This document shows, piece after piece, positions 17,751 to 26,065 of a stretch of DNA of 64,000 bases (position 1 is the first letter of the stretch; each line of letters starts with the position of its first letter). The notes beneath the pieces were generated by a model. That model was not told the DNA's origin and searched no databases. It saw nothing but the letters and a program-made list of their open reading frames with translations. Where the stretch lies: contig NZ_LFZV01000001.1 of the NCBI RefSeq assembly GCF_001183965.1, positions 2,796,342-2,860,341 of the forward strand, written 5' to 3'. The stretch comes from Bacillus sp. FJAT-27916. Its GTDB lineage: Bacteria; Bacillota; Bacilli; Bacillales; Pradoshiaceae. The translations under genes and the position numbers were made by a program.

Positions 17751-18491
17751 TTATCGTTCATAAATCATTTTCTTTGTCATCCCGCCGTCAACGATTATAT
17801 TTTCTCCATTAATGAAATCATTGCTGGAATCACTTAGAAATAGACATAATCTGGCTATATCTTCAGGTTTCCCGACCCTTTTAGAGAAATGCTGTTCATG
17901 ATCGATGTCTCGTAAATGATCATACTCCTTTGTCTCTATCCAGCCTGGACTAATAGAATTAACCCGGATTTGTCTTTCGGCCAAGGAGGCGCTTAAAGCA
18001 TGTGTCAAGGCAATGATTCCTCCTTTCGTTGCCGCATAGGCTTCTGAATCAGGTTCAGATTGGAACGCTCTTGTCGATGCAATGTTGATTATGCATCCTT
18101 TCTCGTTCATCAATTTTGCCCCCTCCCGTGCGAACAAAAATACAGACCGCAAATTAGACTGAATGATTCGGTCCCACTGCTCCGTTGTCATTTCAAGCAA
18201 GGGAACAAATGTGGATACACCTGCATTATTAATTAGCACATCCAGCCGTCCGTACTGCTTCCGAATATATTCCATTACCTCAAGCACCGTATCCTCTTCA
18301 CCAACATCCCCGGCAATGAAATGCGCATCCAAATGAGCCTCCTTCATTGAGTCAATTGCTGCTTCACCGCCTTTTTGGTCACGATCCACCAAAACGACAC
18401 TCGCTCCAGTTCTACCATACTGAATCGCAATCTCTCTTCCGATTCCATTGGCCGCTCCTGTAACCAATACAACTACATCTTTATTCTCCAT
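17751..18491 (-). CDS. SDR family oxidoreductase (glucose-1-dehydrogenase-like)
   Basis: Classical short-chain dehydrogenase of 246 aa. Cofactor motif TGAANGIG near residue 11, acidic residue after the second strand (VLVDRDQ, suggesting NAD preference), NNAGVS, catalytic serine region INIAST, and the catalytic YAATKGG (YxxxK). The C-terminus FINGENIIVDGGMT is typical. The ATG at 18491 has AGAGG at 7 nt; a longer in-frame upstream extension is not SDR-like. The substrate cannot be assigned. It lies between ptsH and a divergent sigma-like gene, with no partner enzyme. Confidence 0.83.
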   Translation of the reverse strand: MENKDVVVLVTGAANGIGREIAIQYGRTGASVVLVDRDQKGGEAAIDSMKEAHLDAHFIAGDVGEEDTVLEVMEYIRKQYGRLDVLINNAGVSTFVPLLEMTTEQWDRIIQSNLRSVFLFAREGAKLMNEKGCIINIASTRAFQSEPDSEAYAATKGGIIALTHALSASLAERQIRVNSISPGWIETKEYDHLRDIDHEQHFSKRVGKPEDIARLCLFLSDSSNDFINGENIIVDGGMTKKMIYER

Positions 18492-18717
18492 TTCTTCACC
18501 TCTGAACAATAATTGTTTCAATTTCTCCAATAATTCATATTTGAAGGCCTTTTTGCGCATAAACAACTTATTTATCTGTTTAAATGATTCAATTTCATCA
18601 ATAACGCTGTCTTATTTCATCATTTCCCCTTTTTACACGTATTCAAATCCTCTGTACCTTAATAGATACCCGGGAATAAAACGAGGTCGCTCCTCAGGAC
18701 AGGCTGGTTTTCTAATA

Positions 18718-19215
18718 ATGGAGGAATTCGAAAAAATTGCAGAGCAGTACACCCCGCTCATCCATCACATGATTAAACGGTTAAATATCTATAGAGATAA
18801 AGATGAATTTATACAAATAGGATTGATTGCTCTATGGGAGGCAAGTAAAGCCTATGATTCCGCAAAAGGGCAATTCATGTCCTACGCATTCATGACCATA
18901 AAGGGAAGAATGCTGTCTCATATGCAAAAATCAAACAAAATTCAAATGCGCGAACAGTTGAAGGAAGCTGGAATGGATCATCTTATTCAAGACGAAGAAA
19001 TGATGCACATGCTCGATTGGCTCATTCCTAAGGCCTTTCTCGAGACCTTAACATCAAATCAAAGCTGCTGGCTTATCCATCACATTCAATATGGTAAAAC
19101 TACCCGTGAAATCGCAGCAGACTGTCAAACGACAACCGCCTCCGTCAAATCATGGAAACGAATAACCATCAAAAAGTTACAAGCCTACTATAGGCAGCAT
19201 CCTGAGGCATTTTAA
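18718..19215 (+). CDS. orphan sigma-70 family-like protein
   Basis: 165-aa protein with a region-2-like N-terminal half: EFIQIGLIALWEASKAYDS at about residues 30-48, then GQFMSYAFMTIKGRMLSHMQK, which matches the -10-recognition helix pattern of sigma factors. The C-terminal region-4-like helix-turn-helix reads TREIAADCQTTTASVKSWK. This is the plan of short alternative sigma factors such as SigH/ComX-type or SigO-like proteins. No anti-sigma gene is adjacent. The start ATG at 18718 has only a poor Shine-Dalgarno (AGGACAGGCTGG upstream), so translation may be weak or the start may differ. A transcription terminator follows. It may control a small regulon, for instance competence or stress, but nothing here shows which. 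Confidence 0.75.
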   Translation: MEEFEKIAEQYTPLIHHMIKRLNIYRDKDEFIQIGLIALWEASKAYDSAKGQFMSYAFMTIKGRMLSHMQKSNKIQMREQLKEAGMDHLIQDEEMMHMLDWLIPKAFLETLTSNQSCWLIHHIQYGKTTREIAADCQTTTASVKSWKRITIKKLQAYYRQHPEAF

Positions 19216-19220
19216 CCCGC

Positions 19221-19256
19221 AAAAATGGCCAATGATGATTCCTTTCATCATTGGCC
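19221..19256. terminator. bidirectional terminator
   Basis: Perfect 12-bp stem GGCCAATGATGA / TCATCATTGGCC with a 6-nt loop. The minus strand continues ATTTTTG, serving the small gene at 19265-19459. It also closes the sigma-like gene. Confidence 0.85.
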
Positions 19257-19264
19257 TGTTGCTG

Positions 19265-19459
19265 CTAGCTCCTCGGTTCCTCCAAATATTCATACGTAAC
19301 ACTGCCCCCAAGATGAGCAATCCCTCGAAAATGCTTAAAATCATTCCGTTTCACCAAGACCGATCGAAAGGCAAGAAAATCCTCCTTGCTTACATCCAAC
19401 TGGGTTAATTCCCCACTCTTCAATTGCTCGAAAAGACGTTCAATTTCTTCTTGATTCAT
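19265..19459 (-). CDS. small protein of unknown function
   Basis: 64-aa acidic, probably helical N-terminus (MNQEEIERLFEQLKSGEL, then DVSKEDFLAFRSVL) followed by a short basic part (KRNDFKHFRG) and GGSVTYEYLEE. The ATG is preceded by AAAGGAG at 11 nt, and a strong terminator follows the stop, so it is probably real. No signal or membrane segment. I do not recognise the family; the charged helix could be an interaction module. Confidence 0.62.
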   Translation of the reverse strand: MNQEEIERLFEQLKSGELTQLDVSKEDFLAFRSVLVKRNDFKHFRGIAHLGGSVTYEYLEEPRS

Positions 19460-19704
19460 TCCTCTGACAACTCCTTTTATGTGATTCCATCATACATTTT
19501 TTTAAATAGGGGGTTCAAGTTGTTTTAACTTTTGAATAATTATCAAAAAATTCCTTTTAATGACTTACAATTTTTGAATTTTATACTATAATGACAATAA
19601 TAATCCGCTAAACGATAAAAACAAGCATATAAAGTAAAGAAATGACGGATTAGACTTCATGCTTTAATGATTTCCATATAAACTCTAGAAAAGGTGTGAA
19701 TAGA

Positions 19705-19887
19705 ATGAATAAAGCCAATGTAGGAAATATCATTGAATTCCGTGATGGCTTGCGCGGAATTGTCGAAAAAGTGAATGAAAATTCCGTTATTGTCGATTTA
19801 ACCTTAATGGAGAACTACCGGGACCTTGAGCTTGAAGAAAAAACGGTCGTTAACCATAAAAACTATACGATTGTAAACGAGCTGTAA
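19705..19887 (+). CDS. ykvS: YkvS family small protein (DUF2187)
   Basis: 60-aa protein, highly conserved in Bacillus. The sequence KANVGNIIEFRDGLRGIVEK followed by NSVIVDLT and ending VVNHKNYTIVNEL matches the YkvS/DUF2187 family, a single small beta-barrel of KOW-like appearance. The ATG at 19705 has AAGGTG about 8 nt upstream; a GTG three codons earlier is less well placed. It is followed immediately by a strong terminator. Function is not known to me. A TATAAT (TACTATAATGAC near 19585) may be its -10 element, but no convincing -35 pairs with it. Confidence 0.87.
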   Translation: MNKANVGNIIEFRDGLRGIVEKVNENSVIVDLTLMENYRDLELEEKTVVNHKNYTIVNEL

Positions 19888-19914
19888 AACGGGACGTTAT
19901 GTCTCGTTTTTTTC
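19887..19914 (+). terminator. terminator of ykvS
   Basis: 9-bp stem AAACGGGAC / GTCTCGTTT (one G-U pair) with a 5-nt loop, then a run of T. Confidence 0.9.
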
Positions 19915-19991
19915 GTACATGCCGCTCTCTTTCTATTTAAAGAAAACTTCGCTATAATTAAAACCGATTCCTTTTTGGAACCTTTCAATAA

Positions 19992-20780
<789 letters not shown>

Positions 20781-20788
20781 TAAACAGC

Positions 20789-20820
20789 GAAAAGAGAAGG
20801 AATCCCTTCTCTTTTCTTTC
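20789..20820 (+). terminator. terminator of mapB
   Basis: 12-bp stem GAAAAGAGAAGG / CCTTCTCTTTTC with a 4-nt loop, followed by TTTC. Confidence 0.82.
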
Positions 20821-20858
20821 TGTCATATAATCATGATTCAACGAACAGGAGGAAAAGC

Positions 20859-21473
20859 ATGAAGAATGCAGCCAAGGACCATCCACTTCTGCTTTGCTTA
20901 TGTCTTGCTTATTTGCTTTTCTTCATTTCTTATCTAGATTTATCGAAATTCTGGTTTACCTATACGGCAGCCATGACCCTGTTAATGACACTTTCCTTCC
21001 TTATCGAACACCCGGACAGTCAAAAGCAGCCCTTAAGAAATAGCCTTCTATACGGCAGCCTTTCTGGCGCTCTTATGTATGGCATTACATGGACGGCAAG
21101 TAAATGGCTCCCGTTGCTCTATCCTCCGCTTCAGATTCAGCTGGAGGATTTATATCGCCTTCTTTCCCCGGCTTCAGCATGGCAATACGCTGTCTTGATT
21201 TTGCTGATTATTCCGGGTGAGGAGATTTTCTGGAGAGGGTTTGTCCAGAGGAAGATTCACGGTCATATAACGACCATCCCTTCTTTCCTGCTCGCCGCCC
21301 TTCTTTATACATTGCCTCTTGCTTTCTCAGGCAATATACTGCTCTTACTCGCCGGCATTGGCGGCGGATTATTATGGGGTACCCTGTATGCCTGGAAGAA
21401 GAACCTCCAAATGGTCATTATCTCTCACCTACTATTTGACCTGCTTCTTCTAGCTGTCTTTCCGCTTCAATAA
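20859..21473 (+). CDS. CPBP (CAAX/Abi) family intramembrane metalloprotease
   Basis: 204-aa polytopic membrane protein with about six hydrophobic helices. The CPBP glutamate pair and arginine are in PGEEIFWRGFVQ (Glu121, Glu122, Arg126). The later motif with a histidine is in VIISHLLFDL (family motif 3). In eukaryotes the family cleaves prenylated proteins. In bacteria, members act in bacteriocin self-immunity, stress signalling or anti-sigma processing, none of which can be assigned here. GGAGG lies directly upstream of the ATG (about 7 nt). It ends 3 nt from the convergent ykvI gene. Confidence 0.85.
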   Translation: MKNAAKDHPLLLCLCLAYLLFFISYLDLSKFWFTYTAAMTLLMTLSFLIEHPDSQKQPLRNSLLYGSLSGALMYGITWTASKWLPLLYPPLQIQLEDLYRLLSPASAWQYAVLILLIIPGEEIFWRGFVQRKIHGHITTIPSFLLAALLYTLPLAFSGNILLLLAGIGGGLLWGTLYAWKKNLQMVIISHLLFDLLLLAVFPLQ

Positions 21474-21475
21474 TC

Positions 21476-22504
21476 TCATTCCTTCTTTACCGTCAACAGA
21501 ACTAAGAAGGATAAACTTATATAACCAAACAATGGATATAGGTAAGAAATTAACGGGCCATAATCGAATTGGCCAATCAGGAGGCAGAAACTTAATACGA
21601 AGACATAAAGTGACCATGAGGGCAGCCCGGTCACTTTCTTTAATTGCCGCTCAAGCCCAAAGGCATTGCCAATAAGCGAGGTAAAGATCTCACCGAAGAT
21701 AATGAACAAATATAATCCGTACAAATAGGGGGCAATGGACTTCATGACATAGGCCGTGGGGATATTAATCTCTCCAATCCCACTGACAGATGATAAGGAA
21801 ATATGACAGCTTAGAAGAACGAGCGCTAACAGGACTCCCCCTAGATTGGCTCCTCTTCTAATCAGTTTCTCATCCCCAATCTCTGTCGCCAACGGAACAA
21901 GTACAGCTTGTGTCAAAGCAAGATTGAAGGCCGTATAGGAAAACGGGGACAAGAAAGCCTTCATGCTCACAAAGTCAGGGATATGCACTAAATGGGCAGC
22001 CCCCTTTAATGTAAAAAGGGAAACCACCATCAAAATGATATTAAACATGACCATAGCCGGCACAACAAATGTATTAATGGAGAGGAGTCCATGTACACCC
22101 CAGCTCATAACAACCACTGCCAAAAAGGCTGTAAACACCATTCCGCCCATTTTGGAGAACCCAAGCTGTTCCTCAAAAAGGCCTCCCGCTCCAGCCATCA
22201 TGACTCCTGTCACCCCAATGAGCATAAACATAACAATTACATTAATAAAAAGGGCCAAACGTTTCCCGAATAGCCACGCATTGAATTCCATATAATTTTT
22301 CAAATCATACTTGAGGGCAATCACCATCATCTTTCTGCCCAGACTGATAAATATATATCCAGCTAAAATAATGCCAAGCAGCCCGTAAGATCCGTATTTC
22401 GTAAAGAATTCATAAATTTCCTTACCGGTGGCAAAGCCTGCCCCTATTACCGTCCCAACATATACGGCAGCTACCTGGAATACGCTCATCCATTGTTTTT
22501 TCAA
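21476..22504 (-). CDS. ykvI: YkvI-like multi-pass membrane transporter
   Basis: 342-aa integral membrane protein with about ten hydrophobic helices. The N-terminus VFQVAAVYVGTVIGAGFATG with a GxxxGAGFATG motif is typical of the LeuT/APC-fold YkvI family; transported substrate unknown. The start is a TTG at 22504 with GGAGG 7 nt upstream, followed by KKQWMSVFQ as in the B. subtilis protein. In-frame extension upstream is not conserved. It follows the mhqR terminator and converges on the CPBP gene. The pairing of ykvI with mhqR reflects B. subtilis order. Confidence 0.85.
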   Translation of the reverse strand: MKKQWMSVFQVAAVYVGTVIGAGFATGKEIYEFFTKYGSYGLLGIILAGYIFISLGRKMMVIALKYDLKNYMEFNAWLFGKRLALFINVIVMFMLIGVTGVMMAGAGGLFEEQLGFSKMGGMVFTAFLAVVVMSWGVHGLLSINTFVVPAMVMFNIILMVVSLFTLKGAAHLVHIPDFVSMKAFLSPFSYTAFNLALTQAVLVPLATEIGDEKLIRRGANLGGVLLALVLLSCHISLSSVSGIGEINIPTAYVMKSIAPYLYGLYLFIIFGEIFTSLIGNAFGLERQLKKVTGLPSWSLYVFVLSFCLLIGQFDYGPLISYLYPLFGYISLSFLVLLTVKKE

Positions 22505-22606
22505 ACTTGTCCCTCCTCTGCCTATAGACACTTTATGCTGGAGAAGGACTGTTATGTATAGAACTGGAAAAAAATCAATCATACCCCTGAGCTAAGCTAT
22601 TAGATG

Positions 22607-22641
22607 AAAAAAAGGACTGAATCTTTTCCATTCAATCCTTT
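22607..22641 (-). terminator. terminator of mhqR
   Basis: 12-bp stem with one mismatch (AAAGGACTGAAT with ATTCAATCCTTT), followed on the minus strand by TTTTCATC. Confidence 0.82.
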
Positions 22642-22652
22642 TTCGTGAACGA

Positions 22653-23087
22653 TTATTTAGCTGGTGCAGCTTGGCCAATTTTTTTCATGCACTCAATGGC
22701 AATCGCTTTTTCTTCATCTGATAAGACGCTCATAATCTCTTCAATCCGCTCTTGATGAGCTGGGAAGATTCCTTCGAGGAATTCCGTCCCCTCTTCAGTG
22801 ATTTGTGCATAGGTCACCCTTCTGTCATTAGGGCAGGCAACCCTTTTCAGAAGTCCCTTCTTCTCCAGCTTATCGACCACATAGGTGATGCTGCCGCTTG
22901 CCAGGAGAATTTTATCCCCGATGTGCTGTAAGGGCTGCTCACCTTTATGATAGAGAAGCTCAAGTACAGCAAATTCAGTTGGGTTGACCCCTTCTTTTTG
23001 AATATATTTATTCGTGTAATCATTAATCGCTCTGTAGGCTTTAGACATCACCACAAAGAGTTTTAGTGATTGATTTGGTTCGACCAT
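22653..23087 (-). CDS. mhqR: MarR-family repressor MhqR-like (YkvE)
   Basis: 144-aa winged-helix regulator. In B. subtilis MhqR represses azoreductase, dioxygenase and nitroreductase genes and releases them upon exposure to quinones. Visible features: NPTEFAVLELLYHKGEQPLQ, recognition helix with LASGSITYVVDKLEKKGLL, and the wing CPNDRRVTYAQIT. These stretches are nearly identical to MhqR as I recall it. The promoter targets are not in this window; two quinone-oxidoreductase-like genes occur (49940 and 55142), but no MhqR box was verified before them. Positioned beside ykvI and a kinase, as in B. subtilis. Confidence 0.82.
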   Translation of the reverse strand: MVEPNQSLKLFVVMSKAYRAINDYTNKYIQKEGVNPTEFAVLELLYHKGEQPLQHIGDKILLASGSITYVVDKLEKKGLLKRVACPNDRRVTYAQITEEGTEFLEGIFPAHQERIEEIMSVLSDEEKAIAIECMKKIGQAAPAK

Positions 23088-23320
23088 TTCCTCTTACCCT
23101 CCGAATTCGTTTTTCTTCAAGAATCTCGATTTGCGTTATTATACTTCTAAACTAAACAAAAGTAAATTATTTATCGGTAAAAAGGATGAGGAAAGTAAAT
23201 GCGGCCCACCTGTCACGTTTATGACGGCCAGCCTGTTTTGAGGTTCATTTCGAGGCGGAATGCCTTAACGCAAAAGCCGATTAGCAGTCAGGTCCAGCAA
23301 AGTATGGACTCAAGGCTGCA

Positions 23321-23491
23321 TTACGTACGCTTATATTTCATTCTTGTATATTGATTGATTAACTGGTCAAGCTGTCTGCTTAATTGGATTGTCCCTTGAT
23401 CTAAATACCCATATTCAGAAGCATAGCTGATCATCTTCTCTCTCGCGATGTTAATATCTGCTTCTAGAGTAACAAAGTTCGCTTGTTTCAC
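23321..23491 (-). CDS. Spo0E-like aspartyl-phosphate phosphatase
   Basis: 56-aa protein starting at a GTG (23491) behind a perfect AGGAGG at 7 nt. The sequence has the Spo0E family arrangement of two helices with the signature SRQLDQLI at residues 38-45. Spo0E-type proteins dephosphorylate Spo0A-P and so delay sporulation. The GTG start and short length make it easy to miss. It lies between mhqR and a multi-PAS histidine kinase on the same strand. Kinase and phosphatase side by side suggest opposing inputs to the phosphorelay. The reading frame was checked codon by codon and is open throughout. Confidence 0.85.
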   Translation of the reverse strand: MKQANFVTLEADINIAREKMISYASEYGYLDQGTIQLSRQLDQLINQYTRMKYKRT

Positions 23492-23638
23492 GACGTTTCC
23501 TCCTATGCAATCTTTCTGTATGGATTATGCCAAAATTCCAAATAAATGTAAATCAATAACCATGATAATTCATTAAATTGTAATTTCTTAAGATAAAGGA
23601 CATGAAATGAACCTCCTTGTCGAAAGAAGGTTCTCACG

Positions 23639-25816
23639 TTATTCATGGAAGATTGGAAGATAGATTTGAAAGAGGGTCCCCTCCCCTTCCTTACTCGTCA
23701 CTTCTATCCAGCCTTCGTGCTCTTCAATAATTTTATAGGTAACCATTAACCCAAGGCCGGTTCCTTTTTCCTTCGTCGTATAAAAGGGTTCGCCCAGTTT
23801 CTTTAAGACTGACTTCGGTATGCCGATGCCATGATCCTGGATGGATATTAAGATATGGTTATCAAAAAAAGGTTCTGTGGAAACATCAATCGTTCCACCG
23901 CCAGGCATCGCTTCGATAGCATTTTTCAGGAGATTAATAAAGACCTGCTTCAATTGATTGGCTTCACAATGCACCAGTGGCAGCTCACCATAGTTCGTCT
24001 GAAACTGGATATTCAGCATCGCTGCCTGAGCACTCAATAATTCAAGTGTTTCGCTTAATACGGTATTTACTTGTTTAATTTGATAGGATACAGCTTGAGG
24101 CTTAGCTAATATCAGAAAATCGGTAATAATGGTTTCAATCCGCTGTAATTCAGATGTGATAACCTGAAAATAACTGGCATAATCGCCCTTCAAACTGCCC
24201 TCAAGCAATTGAATAAAGCCCTTCAGCGCTGTCATTGGGTTTCTAATTTCATGAGCAATCCCTGCGGCTAGCTCTCCCACTACATTTAATGTATCAGATT
24301 TCTTTAATTGTTCCTCCATCTTAAGCTTATCCGTTATATCACGAAAAACGGTCAAATGCATTCCCTTCATAATATCCGGGCGGGAGAGAAAATCCAATTG
24401 CTTCGTCTGACCATCCTTACAGGTCAACTCACAAACAAAATTATGCTGTGTATTCTTAGCCATTAAAGAAAGATGACGCTGCAGATGCTTCTTCTGATTT
24501 GAATCAAGGTCAAAAATCTCTTGAAAGGTTTGGCCAATCATCCCCTCTGACGGCAGCCCGATAATATCAGATGCCGGAGCATTCACGTCAATAATCCGGC
24601 CGTCCTCCCGCCAAATAAGGAGTCCATCAAATGTCCCATCAAAGATTCTGCGAAACTTTTGGTGGAACAAAAAGCCGTCATCTTCATATGGATAGATTCC
24701 ATGCGGCATCTTGCAAAGTAACAGATTGTACTCAGAATCCTTGATGGGCTTGTTCGTAATTTCAATAAGCTTTGCCTTTCCATCAGGCCATCTGCAGTAC
24801 GTTTCAAATGACCAATTCTCAGCTGTATTTTGCAGCATTTCATCTAGCTCCCCAGCTTGCAGTACAAGATCCCGTATATGAAGTTTCATCATTTCTGACC
24901 TTGGATAACCGAATAGCATGCTGGCCTGTTCATTGACACGGATAATCTGACCATCCCTTTGAACAATTAAGACAGCTCCATCAACCTGTGTAGATATTTC
25001 TTCTATTAAATGGATAACCGAATGCGTAATTGCCGGCTTTTGAGCCTCAGCAAACACCGTATAATATAATCCGCTATGCAAATTATAGCTTGCCATATAC
25101 TCATACCTTGTGGATACTCCCCTAATTTCCACATAAAAAAAACCTTTGCATTCCTTGCTTGTTCTTAAATTCCCTAAGTTATCCAGGAAGGATTGGGCAC
25201 TCTCTTCCTTCATAAGTCTAAGAAAACTATTCCCGAGCAATTCATACCGTTCCTTTTCCAGCAAGGCTGCAAATGCCTCATTCGCATCTACTATAGTGCC
25301 TTTGCCATTATGAATGACAATATTATGGCTAAGACCGTTGATTAAGTCAGCATACAAATTATGATTGCCGATTGTTGAAGGAAGAAGATTATTGTCGCTG
25401 ACCATCAACATGTAAATAAATTTTTCAGGGTTTCCAAGCTCTTCCTTGCCGTCTGCCGCAGCAAAAATTTCAATCTCAAGAGGGTGTGAGGCATGCAGAA
25501 AGGTTGTCCATTTATCAAAGGAATAACCATGCTGGTTTAGTTTCTTCACTTGAAATTTCACCAATTCACTGGAAACATCATGAAAGAAATCTTTTAAATT
25601 CCGCGGCCGGTCGACTTGGCCTAATTGCTGATACAGCTTGCTCGCCCTTGTATTTAAAGAAAGGATATTTAATTCCTTATCCGTCATAATTATGGCTTCT
25701 GAATGGAATTGGTAAAAGTTCTCCCATAATTGAATCTCTGTTTTTAGCCTTTGATTATCCTCTTTGATTTGGTGGTTCAACCCCTCATCTAGATTCATCA
25801 TTTGACCATCACTCAA
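23639..25816 (-). CDS. multi-PAS sensor histidine kinase (sporulation kinase type)
   Basis: 725-aa cytoplasmic kinase without membrane segments. Several PAS-like domains occupy about residues 25-495 (for example ILSLNTRAS, IVDANEAFAALL, IIRVNEQASMLFGYPRSEM and IIDVNAPASDIIGLP). A HisKA domain follows with the phospho-acceptor AHEIRNP (His about 522), then a HATPase domain with NAIEAM, DHGIGIP and GTGLGL. This plan resembles KinA and KinE, which feed the Spo0A phosphorelay; no response regulator gene is adjacent, consistent with an orphan phosphorelay kinase. The start is set at a TTG (25816) with AAAGGAGG 6 nt upstream. Nine further in-frame codons to an ATG-like start lie upstream but have no good ribosome site. 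A Spo0E-like gene follows downstream. Confidence 0.9.
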   Translation of the reverse strand: MSDGQMMNLDEGLNHQIKEDNQRLKTEIQLWENFYQFHSEAIIMTDKELNILSLNTRASKLYQQLGQVDRPRNLKDFFHDVSSELVKFQVKKLNQHGYSFDKWTTFLHASHPLEIEIFAAADGKEELGNPEKFIYMLMVSDNNLLPSTIGNHNLYADLINGLSHNIVIHNGKGTIVDANEAFAALLEKERYELLGNSFLRLMKEESAQSFLDNLGNLRTSKECKGFFYVEIRGVSTRYEYMASYNLHSGLYYTVFAEAQKPAITHSVIHLIEEISTQVDGAVLIVQRDGQIIRVNEQASMLFGYPRSEMMKLHIRDLVLQAGELDEMLQNTAENWSFETYCRWPDGKAKLIEITNKPIKDSEYNLLLCKMPHGIYPYEDDGFLFHQKFRRIFDGTFDGLLIWREDGRIIDVNAPASDIIGLPSEGMIGQTFQEIFDLDSNQKKHLQRHLSLMAKNTQHNFVCELTCKDGQTKQLDFLSRPDIMKGMHLTVFRDITDKLKMEEQLKKSDTLNVVGELAAGIAHEIRNPMTALKGFIQLLEGSLKGDYASYFQVITSELQRIETIITDFLILAKPQAVSYQIKQVNTVLSETLELLSAQAAMLNIQFQTNYGELPLVHCEANQLKQVFINLLKNAIEAMPGGGTIDVSTEPFFDNHILISIQDHGIGIPKSVLKKLGEPFYTTKEKGTGLGLMVTYKIIEEHEGWIEVTSKEGEGTLFQIYLPIFHE

Positions 25817-26019
25817 GACAATCCTCCTTTTCGCTTCCGACATTCATCCCTTTATAATTCTACAAAATCCTGACAATTCCTTTTCTTTTTGAAAACATTG
25901 TGACAAACGGTCAAAATTTCCCATATCCTTTAGAAATAAGAGATGTTCTGACGCCTTTACCTAAAGCGGGTCTATTGAACTTCGAACAGAGCGATTGAAT
26001 GCCGATAAAACATTCCCTA

Positions 26020-26054
26020 TAAAAAGAAGACTGTCCGCTAAGGGACAGCCTTCT
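26020..26054 (-). terminator. terminator of the oxidoreductase operon
   Basis: 12-bp stem (AGAAGGCTGTCC pairing with GGACAGTCTTCT, including a G-U) on the minus strand, followed by TTTTTAT. Just after the 26066-28366 gene. Confidence 0.88.
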
Positions 26055-26065
26055 AACTGCTTTCA

